From NCBI RefSeq assembly GCF_050753365.1, contig NZ_JBLZFY010000163.1:1-5998 (forward strand): DNA of 5,998 nt, in the 5' to 3' direction. Below the pieces are notes generated by a model. That model searched no databases. It had not been told where the DNA came from and saw only the letters and a program-made list of their open reading frames with translations. Of this stretch, positions 1 to 5,957 are shown in pieces (the stretch's first letter is position 1; every line of letters begins with the position of its first letter). Both the position numbers and the translations under genes were made by a program. The DNA is from Geminocystis sp050753365. Lineage in GTDB: Bacteria; Cyanobacteriota; Cyanobacteriia; Cyanobacteriales; Cyanobacteriaceae.

Positions 1-101
1 ACTTGTCTGTAAGGCTAGTGCCGTCCTGTGAAGCAGAAACTCTTAATTGCGAAGTTAAGAAGCCCACATCTGTACCGTTAGGTCAGTGTGGGAGATGTCA
101 C
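1..101 (+). mobile_element. Right end of an IS200/IS605-family (TnpB-type) insertion sequence, partial
   Basis: The stretch up to the GATGTCAC at 94-101 has the layout of cyanobacterial IS200/IS605 right ends: a 'GAAGCAGAAAC' box at 30-40, then a hairpin, then a second subterminal hairpin beginning CCCACA and closing TGTGGG, then GATGTCAC as the terminal cleavage-site tetramer context. Elements of this family have no terminal inverted repeats and are moved as single strands by a Y1 transposase that recognises such hairpins. The element body and any tnpB or tnpA lie left of the window. One plus-strand frame (from position 3) stays open through the whole end and stops at 153-155, so it could be a TnpB C-terminus; another frame stops at 29-31, and I cannot tell which is real. 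The family assignment rests on remembered motif layout and structure, not on a visible transposase. Confidence 0.6.
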
Positions 102-119
102 GAATATCATTCTGTTATA
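1..119 (+). ncRNA. Probable 3' part of a TnpB omega RNA (reRNA): scaffold hairpins plus start of guide
   Basis: Two consecutive stem-loops are visible. Stem 1 pairs 41-48 with 53-60 (8 bp, one T-G wobble) and is capped by a GCGA tetraloop, which fits the GNRA class. Stem 2 pairs 63-68 with 87-92, 70-72 with 84-86 and 74-76 with 81-83. This gives 12 bp with single unpaired T bases at 69 and 73 and a GTTA loop. In TnpB systems the right end of the transposon is transcribed as the guide RNA scaffold, and the guide is the flanking DNA directly after the end. Here that guide would start at 102. The structures are seen directly; their role as an omega RNA is inferred from the family. The 5' end of the RNA is outside the window. 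Confidence 0.5.
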
Positions 120-1387
120 ACAGATAAACTATCAATTACGATCGAAGGGGTATAACACGAACCACTCCAAACTCGATCGAGTCCTAATAAGCTAACATTA
201 AGTAAGGCTTGATAAACATTACCCGCCGTCATGGTGTCTTTAACTCTACCGATAATTTCTCCTTGTTTGACTCGATAGCCTAAATCAATATTGAAGGAAA
301 AATCTCCAGAAATGTCTGCGCCTTCTCCCAAAATTTGATCAATAATAATACCATCGCCCATATTTTTGATTAACTCTTGAAAAGAAAAGTTACCCTTATC
401 GATGACAAGATTAACTAAATCAGGAGTAGGATAACTACCCAAACTAGGGCGAAAACCGTTACCCGTATTAGGGATATTCAATTTTTTAGCAGTTTTTTTG
501 TCAGTGTAAAAATTCTTTAAAATACCCTTGTCAATGAGATTCAGAGATTGAGTAATTGTGCCTTCGTCATCAAATGGGCAATTATAGGGTTGTAAATTAG
601 GTTGTTGACTCACATTAAGACAAGGGGAGATAACTTGTTTTTCCAGTGATTGACTCCAAGGGGATGATTTATCAAGAATTTTCTTGCCGTTTAAGGCTTC
701 GCTGACGGTTTCCCAAAGGGTGACAACGGCATTAGGAGTAAATAACACGGGCATTTTTCCTTTCGGGAGAGTAGCGTTTTTTTGCGCCCATTGTAATTTT
801 TGCATAATTGTCTCCATCATCGGCATTAAATCAAGGAATTGATGACTATATACCCCATCATAAATACCTAAAAAGTCTTCATCTCGCACTAATTCCACTC
901 CCAAGGATGCCGAATAACTATTGTCGGTTTGTTGACAATACAATCCCCTAGAATTAACCAAAGTAGTAGTTTCCGTTTCCCACTCTATATCAAGGCTTAC
1001 TATCACATCTGGATATTTTTCCGTAATATGTTCGATCGAACTTTTCCCTTGGGTAATCAGAGATTGCACATCAGGTTCTGAGGTAGAATTAGGATAGATT
1101 AACTTTGCTTCATGGTTTAAAAGACATTCTTCAGGCTCATTTAATGCAGAAATAGTCATAGCTTTAGTAATTAAATCATCAGCATTAAAATCCCCGTAGG
1201 CAACCACTAAAGCAGGGCGACTATTGTGCCATAATCTTAAAGCAATACCAGTAGTTTGTGAACTTTCAATTTGTTTTAAACGATTGGCTTCAAAAGAAAG
1301 AGGACGAGAATAGGAATTTACTTGATATACTTCTACATCATTAATACCTTTTTTGAGAGTTAACGCCAATAATTCTTCTGCCAACAT
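107..1387 (-). CDS. TldD/PmbA family protein, PmbA (TldE)-type subunit
   Basis: This 426-residue protein has the usual length and the C-terminal signatures of the TldD/PmbA family: a 'PFDDEGT' segment followed by 'GILKNFYTDKKTAKKL', then 'NTGNGFR', and near the end 'GDFSFNIDLGYRVKQGEI' and 'TAGNVYQALLNV'. In characterised bacteria, TldD and TldE (PmbA) form a cytosolic heteromeric metalloprotease that matures ribosomally made peptides and degrades unfolded or toxin-like peptides. TldD supplies the zinc-binding HExxxH motif. No HExxxH is present here, so this is the non-catalytic PmbA/TldE type and would need a TldD partner encoded elsewhere. The ATG at 1387 gives the expected N-terminus ('AEELLALTLKKG') and no Shine-Dalgarno precedes it. 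The stop lies 5 bp from a transposon end on the left. The gene is divergent from the restriction enzyme and appears intact. Family assignment is firm; the physiological substrate is unknown. Confidence 0.9.
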   Translation of the reverse strand: MLAEELLALTLKKGINDVEVYQVNSYSRPLSFEANRLKQIESSQTTGIALRLWHNSRPALVVAYGDFNADDLITKAMTISALNEPEECLLNHEAKLIYPNSTSEPDVQSLITQGKSSIEHITEKYPDVIVSLDIEWETETTTLVNSRGLYCQQTDNSYSASLGVELVRDEDFLGIYDGVYSHQFLDLMPMMETIMQKLQWAQKNATLPKGKMPVLFTPNAVVTLWETVSEALNGKKILDKSSPWSQSLEKQVISPCLNVSQQPNLQPYNCPFDDEGTITQSLNLIDKGILKNFYTDKKTAKKLNIPNTGNGFRPSLGSYPTPDLVNLVIDKGNFSFQELIKNMGDGIIIDQILGEGADISGDFSFNIDLGYRVKQGEIIGRVKDTMTAGNVYQALLNVSLLGLDRVWSGSCYTPSIVIDSLSVITE

Positions 1388-1511
1388 AAATTTAACTAAA
1401 TTTTATCTATATATATTTTTTCTTTATTATCTTATCATTTATTCATATTATAGTTAATAAAAAATTTCTCTCTACCCCTTATTATCTCATCATTAATACT
1501 TTGCTAAAACC
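1388..1511. promoter_or_regulatory. Divergent promoter region between pmbA-like gene and restriction enzyme gene
   Basis: Both flanking genes start outward from this 124-bp, very A+T-rich gap, so it must hold both promoters. A TATAAT on the minus strand (1452 down to 1447) is a good -10 candidate for the pmbA-like gene, but no TTGACA-like -35 sits at the right distance. The same patch reads TATTAT on the plus strand, so it could serve the restriction gene. Neither start codon has a Shine-Dalgarno sequence. Two near-identical 18-bp direct repeats (1424-1441 and 1479-1496, 16 of 18 matching) flank the -10 candidate. The promoter assignment is by position and motif only. Confidence 0.35.
1424..1496. 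repeat. Pair of 18-bp direct repeats in the divergent promoter region
   Basis: Positions 1424-1441 and 1479-1496 share the pattern TTATTATCTYATCATTWA, matching at 16 of 18 positions, with starts 55 bp apart. They bracket the TATAAT/TATTAT candidate at 1446-1452. They could be operator half-sites for a regulator of the restriction gene, or just low-complexity A+T sequence. No family is recognised. Confidence 0.4.
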
Positions 1512-4295
1512 ATGCCTTTAAGTTGGAATGAAATCAAAAATCGTGCCATTAACTTTACCCATGAATGGGCTAATGAAACCTCCGAAAATGCCGAAGCAAA
1601 ATCATTTTGGGATGGATTTTTTCATGTTTTTGGTATTTCCCGAAGACGGGTTGCTACCTTTGAAAAATCTGTGAAAAAGTTAAACAATAAACATGGATTT
1701 ATCGATTTATTTTGGCAAGGAGTTATTTTAATTGAGCATAAATCAAAGGGCAAAAATTTAGATAAAGCCTATCAACAAGCCTTAGATTATTTTCAAGGAT
1801 TAAAAGAGTATGAATTGCCTAAATATATTCTCGTTTCCGACTTTCAAAAATTCCGTTTATATGATTTAGATAATGACATAATCAACGAATTTGAATTAAA
1901 AGATTTTGTTAATAATGTCCACTTATTTGACTTTATTGCAGGGTATGAAAAAAGAGTATATCAAGAAGGCGATCCTGTCAATATCCAAGCCGCCGAATTA
2001 ATGGGAGAATTGCACGATCGACTGGCGAAAATCGGTTATAATGGTCACGAATTAGAAGTTTATTTAGTAAGATTATTATTTTGTTTATTTGCTGACGATA
2101 CTAATATCTTTAACAAGGGAATTTTTCAAGAATATATCGATTTGCATACCAAAGAAGACGGAAGCGATTTAGCTATGCACCTCGCCTCTATTTTTGATAT
2201 TTTAGATCAATCTGAAGATAAAAGACTCAAAAATTTAGACGAAAATTTAGCTCAATTTCCCTACGTTAATGGCAAATTGTTTAGTGAAAGATTGCCTTTT
2301 GCTTCCTTTGATAGTGAAATGCGAGAAATGTTGTTAAAAGCCTGTAGTTTAGATTGGGGAAAAATCTCCCCTGCTATTTTTGGTTCGATGTTTCAAGCGG
2401 TGATGAATCCTAATCAAAGACGTAATTTAGGCGCTCATTATACCTCTGAAAAAAATATTTTTAAAGTTATTAAACCTCTATTTTTAGATGATTTATATAC
2501 CGAATTTGACAAGATAAAAAATAATCAAAATAAACTTAAAGAATTTCACGAAAAAATCGCTAATTTAAAATTTCTTGATCCTGCTTGTGGATGTGGTAAC
2601 TTTTTAATTATCACCTATCGAGAGTTAAGGGAATTAGAAATAAAAGTCTTAAAAGAGTTGTATAAACAAGAGCAATTTATTGATATAAATATCTTCATTA
2701 AAGTTGATGTCGATCGATTTTTTGGCATTGAATACGATGAATTTGCCGTGAGAATTGCAGAAGTTGCTTTATGGTTAATTGATCATCAAATGAATGTTAA
2801 AGTTAGTAATAAATTTGGTCAATATTTTGTGCGTTTACCTCTCCTTAAATCCGCTACTATTATTCATGGTAATGCTTTACAAATCGATTGGAAAAATATT
2901 ATTAATCCCCCCCAACCCTCCTTACTAAAGGGGGAGAATGGCATAGATTTTATTTTAGGTAATCCTCCTTTTGTGGGCAAAAGTTATCAAAATTCACAGC
3001 AAAAAGCTGACATGAATTTAGTGTTTAATGGGGTGAAAAATGCAGGGGTTTTAGATTATGTTTGTGCATGGTATCTCAAAGCCTCTCAGTTTATCCAAAA
3101 TACTAAAATTCGTTGCGCTTTTGTTAGTACAAATTCCATTTCTCAGGGCGAACAAGTTGGAATTTTATGGCAGGAATTATACACTAAGTATAAGATAAAA
3201 ATTCACTTCGCCCACCGTACTTTTTCTTGGAGTAATGAGGCTAAAAATAATGCAGGTGTCCATTGTGTTATTATTGGTTTTGGTTTAGAAAATATTGATA
3301 ATAAACGTCTTTTTTCCTATGAAAATATCAAAGGGGAAGCTACAGAAATTCAGGTTAAAAATATCAACCCTTATTTAGTAGAAGGTAATGATTTAATTAT
3401 CTCAAGTCGCAAAAAACCTCTTTCTAATGTGTCTGAAATTAACTTTGGTAATATGCCTAATGATGGAGGAAACTTTTTATTGACTGAAGCAGAAAAACAA
3501 GAATTATTAAAAGTCGAACCTCTTGCAGAAAAATATATTAAACCTTTTTTAAGTGCTAAAGAATTTATTAATAATGAAAAACGTTTTTGTCTTTGGTTAG
3601 TAGATATTCAACCTCAAGAATTAAAACAATTAAAGTATATGAATGAAAGGGTAAAAAATGTTCAACAATTAAGATTAGAAAGTAACAGAGAAGCAACAAA
3701 AAAACTAGCTAATTTTCCTACTCTTTTTGGCGAAATTAGACAACCTAATACAGATTATATACTTATACCTTTATTAACCTCTGAAAATAGAAAATATATT
3801 CCTATTGGTTTTTTTTGTAAAGATAATATCGTAGCTAATAGTTGTAGCTGTATTCCTAATGCAGATTTATTTTTATTTGGAATCTTAACATCAGAAATGC
3901 ACATGACTTGGGTTAAATATGTTTGTGGAAGACTAGAAAGTCGTTATCGTTATTCTAATACTATTGTTTATAATAACTATCCTTTTCCTGAAAATGTTAC
4001 GACAAAACAACGGGAAAAAGTGGCAAATTTAGCTCAAAAAATACTGGATATTAGAAACAATTATCCTGATAGTAGTTTAGCGGATTTGTACGATCGATTA
4101 ACCATGCCTAATGACTTAATAAAAGCCCATCAAAACCTTGACAAAGCAGTGGATTTATGCTATAGAAAACAACCTTTTTCCAGTGAATTAAACCGCATCG
4201 AATTTTTGTTTAATTTATACGAAAATATGACAACACCATTATTAAAAACTGACAAGAAAAAACCTTCTTCCCGTAGCAAAAGTATTACAAAATAA
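1512..4295 (+). CDS. MmeI-like Type IIL/IIG restriction endonuclease-adenine methyltransferase, single polypeptide
   Basis: The 927 residues match MmeI (about 920) in length and domain order. The N-terminal nuclease (about 1-165) has D65-X9-E75-X-K77, the MmeI-type PD-(D/E)XK site, followed by 'YQQALDYF'. A helical linker (about 170-285) precedes the methyltransferase (about 286-600), with 'GAHYTSEKNI' at 308-316, SAM-binding motif I 'DPACGCGNF' at 356-364, acidic motif II near E407 and catalytic NPPF at 484-487. The target-recognition region (about 610-815) ends in 'CGRLESRYRYSN', and a C-terminal helical part carries 'LYDRLTMPNDLIKAHQNLD'. Such enzymes methylate N6 of adenine in one strand of an asymmetric site and cut roughly two turns away, defending against foreign DNA without a separate specificity subunit. 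The start at 1512 gives the family's typical 'LSWNEIKNRA' opening. A repeat-derived segment lies at residues 465-477. No partner gene is present. All motifs appear intact, so activity is plausible; the recognition site is unknown. Confidence 0.93.
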   Translation: MPLSWNEIKNRAINFTHEWANETSENAEAKSFWDGFFHVFGISRRRVATFEKSVKKLNNKHGFIDLFWQGVILIEHKSKGKNLDKAYQQALDYFQGLKEYELPKYILVSDFQKFRLYDLDNDIINEFELKDFVNNVHLFDFIAGYEKRVYQEGDPVNIQAAELMGELHDRLAKIGYNGHELEVYLVRLLFCLFADDTNIFNKGIFQEYIDLHTKEDGSDLAMHLASIFDILDQSEDKRLKNLDENLAQFPYVNGKLFSERLPFASFDSEMREMLLKACSLDWGKISPAIFGSMFQAVMNPNQRRNLGAHYTSEKNIFKVIKPLFLDDLYTEFDKIKNNQNKLKEFHEKIANLKFLDPACGCGNFLIITYRELRELEIKVLKELYKQEQFIDINIFIKVDVDRFFGIEYDEFAVRIAEVALWLIDHQMNVKVSNKFGQYFVRLPLLKSATIIHGNALQIDWKNIINPPQPSLLKGENGIDFILGNPPFVGKSYQNSQQKADMNLVFNGVKNAGVLDYVCAWYLKASQFIQNTKIRCAFVSTNSISQGEQVGILWQELYTKYKIKIHFAHRTFSWSNEAKNNAGVHCVIIGFGLENIDNKRLFSYENIKGEATEIQVKNINPYLVEGNDLIISSRKKPLSNVSEINFGNMPNDGGNFLLTEAEKQELLKVEPLAEKYIKPFLSAKEFINNEKRFCLWLVDIQPQELKQLKYMNERVKNVQQLRLESNREATKKLANFPTLFGEIRQPNTDYILIPLLTSENRKYIPIGFFCKDNIVANSCSCIPNADLFLFGILTSEMHMTWVKYVCGRLESRYRYSNTIVYNNYPFPENVTTKQREKVANLAQKILDIRNNYPDSSLADLYDRLTMPNDLIKAHQNLDKAVDLCYRKQPFSSELNRIEFLFNLYENMTTPLLKTDKKKPSSRSKSITK
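2907..2936. repeat. C-rich/G-rich palindromic repeat inserted in frame in the methyltransferase domain
   Basis: A run of seven C (2907-2913) is followed by an arm at 2917-2923 that pairs with 2928-2934 (7 bp, one T-G wobble, loop ACTA). The segment encodes 'PPQPSLLKGE' within residues 465-477, just before the catalytic NPPF motif. Short elements of this C-run/palindrome/G-run kind, encoding 'NPPQPSLLKG', are a recurring small repeat in cyanobacterial genomes, including inside genes. It is rich in G and C while the surrounding gene is A+T-rich. That it is an insertion relative to homologues is inferred and needs an alignment. Confidence 0.65.
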
Positions 4296-4347
4296 TTTAC
4301 CAAGAAATAAATAAGTTTGTGGCAATGATTTTGTTACATAAAGTTTC

Positions 4348-4497
4348 ACAAAATTAACTATTTGTGAATAAACGATAAACTTAGGTAATGTATCATAATC
4401 CGCTAAGAAATGAATGTTGAAAAAAATTGACAAAATCAACGATTTGTGAATAAACGATAACTTTAGGTAGTGTAGCATAACTCGCCAAGAAATAAAT
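4348..4497. repeat. Two ~68-bp imperfect direct repeats, 82-bp offset
   Basis: Copy A (4348-4415) and copy B (4430-4497) align without gaps at an offset of 82 bp with 10 mismatches by hand count, so about 85% identity. Each begins with ACAAAAT and ends with AAGAAATRAAT. Each start can fold into a short hairpin with one unpaired A: in copy A, 4347-4354 against 4360-4366; in copy B, 4430-4437 against 4441-4447. The sequence differs between copies but the fold is retained. A third end-like fragment, CCAAGAAATAAAT, occurs at 4300-4312 directly after the restriction gene. No coding capacity is likely. Function is unknown; a small dispersed non-autonomous repeat is the best guess. Confidence 0.8.
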
Positions 4498-4515
4498 TTC
4501 ATGGCTAACAGCACA

Positions 4516-4532
4516 AGTCAGCTAAAGCGACT
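4516..4532. repeat. Short palindrome of the AGTCGC/GCGACT kind
   Basis: AGTC (4516-4519) and GC (4521-4522) pair with GC (4527-4528) and GACT (4529-4532) around a TAAA loop, with an extra A at 4520 breaking otherwise perfect symmetry. Palindromes built on AAGTCGC...GCGACTT are common interspersed elements in cyanobacterial genomes, and this looks like a slightly degenerate copy. No T run follows, so it is not a standard terminator. Confidence 0.4.
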
Positions 4533-4621
4533 AAATTCAGAAATAAAATAAAAACATATTGCTGAAATATTTTAATTAAAAACAATGTTTATTAAATCAC
4601 TTTAGTAGATTTTCGCTATTA

Positions 4622-4644
4622 GCTTCGTCAATTTATTGCGAAGC
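4622..4644. repeat. Perfect-arm hairpin GCTTCG/CGAAGC with one bulged T
   Basis: GCTTCG (4622-4627) pairs with CGAAGC (4639-4644), and CAA (4629-4631) with TTG (4636-4638), around a TTTA loop. This gives 9 bp with a single unpaired T at 4628. It stands out in the A+T-rich gap. Neither strand shows a T run after it, so it is not a typical intrinsic terminator. It may be a remnant of a small mobile repeat or a structured RNA element; I cannot assign it. Confidence 0.4.
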
Positions 4645-4761
4645 GAGTTACTGCACAACACCGACATCTTTATTTTGAGTATCATAGTTAAATTCTCGCA
4701 GTTTAAAAATTGTGGTTAACTCAATCAATAACAGTATCTTAATGTTAATAACAAAATAAAA

Positions 4762-4781
4762 TTACTATTTTTTACTATTTT
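4762..4781. repeat. Two perfect tandem copies of TTACTATTTT in the leader of the GHL10 gene
   Basis: TTACTATTTT occupies 4762-4771 and again 4772-4781, ending 3 bp before the ATG at 4785. It sits where a ribosome binding site would be expected, and no purine-rich Shine-Dalgarno is present. It may simply keep the leader unstructured and U-rich. Confidence 0.6.
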
Positions 4782-4784
4782 TTT

Positions 4785-5957
4785 ATGAAACTTTTACGAT
4801 TAATTCTCTTATTTTTCCTTACCTGTATTTTTGTGTATAGTTTTAGCCAATTTTCCCATAGTCAACCTCTCAAAAATAAAGAAATTAGAGGCGTTTGGTT
4901 AACCAATATTGATAGTGATGTTTTATTTTCTGCGCAAAAAACTAAAAGTTCGATCGAAACCCTCTCTAAATTAAACTTTAATAGTATATATCCCACCGTG
5001 TGGAATTGGGGTTATACCTTATATCCTAGTAAAGTCATGGAAGACACTATAGGGATAAAACTTGATCCTACCGAGGGCTTACAAAACAGAGACTTATTAG
5101 CAGAAATTATCACAGAAGCGCACGATAAAAATATGGCAGTGATACCTTGGTTTGAATTTGGCTTCATGGCGCCTGCGGATTCACAACTAGCAAAAATGCA
5201 CCCCGAATGGTTAACAAAAAGACCCGATGGTAGTACTATTTGGTTAGAAGGCAATGTCCATGAAAGAGTTTGGTTAAATCCCCTTCATCCCCAAGTACAA
5301 AGTTTTATCACGGATTTAATCTTAGAAATTGTCAGTAAATATGACATTGAAGGTATCCAAGTTGATGATCATTTTGGCTATCCCTCCGAGTTCGGTTATG
5401 ATGATTATACCGTTACATTATATCGTCAAGAGCATCAAGGACAATCTCCTCCTTTAGACAGAAAAAATCCTGAGTGGGTAGAGTGGCGATCGAACAAAAT
5501 TACTAATTATATGGAGACTTTATTCCACCTAATAAAAGAGGTAAAAAATGATGTAATTGTATCGGTTTCTCCTAATCCTCAAGAGTTTTCTAAAAATGAG
5601 TTTTTAATGGATTGGGCGAAGTGGGAAAGAAAAGGTTTTATTGAGGAATTAATTGTTCAAATTTATCGCAATAATATGGACTCTTTTAATAAAGAATTAG
5701 CCCAAAAAGATTTACTTTTAGCTAAAGATCATATTCCCACTGCTATCGGTATTTTAACAGGCTTAAAGGGTCGATCGATCCCCTTAGATTTAATTAATGA
5801 ACAGGTTAATTCCACTAGAGAAAAAGGCTTTGGAGGAGTGAGTTTTTTCTTCTATGAAAGCCTCTGGAATTTTGGTCCCGAAATCGTACAAGAAAGACAA
5901 TCTTCCTTTAAAAATTTATTCTATCAAAAGCTCGATCGGGCAACAATTAACAATTAA
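4785..5957 (+). CDS. Exported glycoside hydrolase-like protein, GHL10/DUF187 family (DigH-like)
   Basis: This 390-residue protein starts with a Sec-type signal peptide: basic 'MKLLR', a hydrophobic core to about residue 20, and probable cleavage near 26-27. The mature domain is a TIM-barrel glycosidase-like fold of the GHL10 family, with 'EIRGVWLTN' at 33-41, 'NSIYPTVWNWG' at 66-76, 'PWFEFGFM' at 121-128, 'WLNPLHP' at 163-169, 'GIQVDDHFGYP' at 190-200, 'VSVSPNP' at 259-265 and 'GGVSFFFYESLW' at 350-361. The D194-D195 pair is the likely catalytic-site acid region. The E. coli relative DigH cleaves peptide-free peptidoglycan glycan strands; cyanobacterial members are uncharacterised, so an envelope glycan substrate is inferred. 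No lipobox is convincing, because the Cys at 14 lies inside the hydrophobic core. There is no Shine-Dalgarno, and a perfect 10-bp tandem repeat abuts the start. The last four residues (TINN) and the stop are encoded by the heptamer array. Confidence 0.9.
   Translation: MKLLRLILLFFLTCIFVYSFSQFSHSQPLKNKEIRGVWLTNIDSDVLFSAQKTKSSIETLSKLNFNSIYPTVWNWGYTLYPSKVMEDTIGIKLDPTEGLQNRDLLAEIITEAHDKNMAVIPWFEFGFMAPADSQLAKMHPEWLTKRPDGSTIWLEGNVHERVWLNPLHPQVQSFITDLILEIVSKYDIEGIQVDDHFGYPSEFGYDDYTVTLYRQEHQGQSPPLDRKNPEWVEWRSNKITNYMETLFHLIKEVKNDVIVSVSPNPQEFSKNEFLMDWAKWERKGFIEELIVQIYRNNMDSFNKELAQKDLLLAKDHIPTAIGILTGLKGRSIPLDLINEQVNSTREKGFGGVSFFFYESLWNFGPEIVQERQSSFKNLFYQKLDRATINN

Larger units (their letters stand above)
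4296..4784. other. 489-bp intergenic region without a credible gene, rich in repeats and hairpins
   Basis: This gap between the restriction enzyme and the glycosidase-like gene holds a pair of ~68-bp direct repeats (4348-4497), a short palindrome (4516-4532), a 9-bp hairpin (4622-4644) and a 12-bp A/T palindrome (4570-4581). I see no classical terminator: none of the hairpins is followed by a T run on either strand. The only open frame of note, minus strand 4514-4242, is judged non-coding because the repeat offset of 82 bp puts the two copies in different frames. The promoter of the downstream gene must lie near the right end. TTGTGG (4710-4715) and TATCTT (4735-4740) are a poor, 19-bp-spaced candidate pair. 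Confidence 0.6.

Noticed and set aside
63..92. Hairpin as an intrinsic terminator for the pmbA-like gene
   Set aside because: No T run follows the stem on the minus strand, and the adjacent GNRA hairpin and GATGTCAC fit a transposon end better.
3..155. Plus-strand open frame from the window edge through the transposon end, a possible TnpB C-terminus
   Set aside because: It has no diagnostic TnpB residues within the window, and another frame with a stop at 29-31 is equally possible. It is noted under the mobile element rather than called as a gene.
4242..4514. Open frame of 90 codons on the minus strand, hydrophobic
   Set aside because: It overlaps the restriction gene's 3' end and runs through both copies of the intergenic repeat. 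The 82-bp offset puts the copies in different frames, so the peptide is not conserved between copies. No family is recognised.
4501..4551. 16-codon plus-strand ORF starting at ATG 4501
   Set aside because: It is very short, has no ribosome binding site, overlaps the palindrome at 4516-4532 and shows no similarity I recognise.
4570..4581. Perfect 12-bp palindrome made only of A and T
   Set aside because: Such palindromes are expected by chance in very A+T-rich intergenic DNA, and nothing near it suggests a binding site.
5012..5254. Open frame of 80 codons on the minus strand
   Set aside because: It lies wholly inside the well-supported GHL10 gene and is antisense, with no recognisable product.
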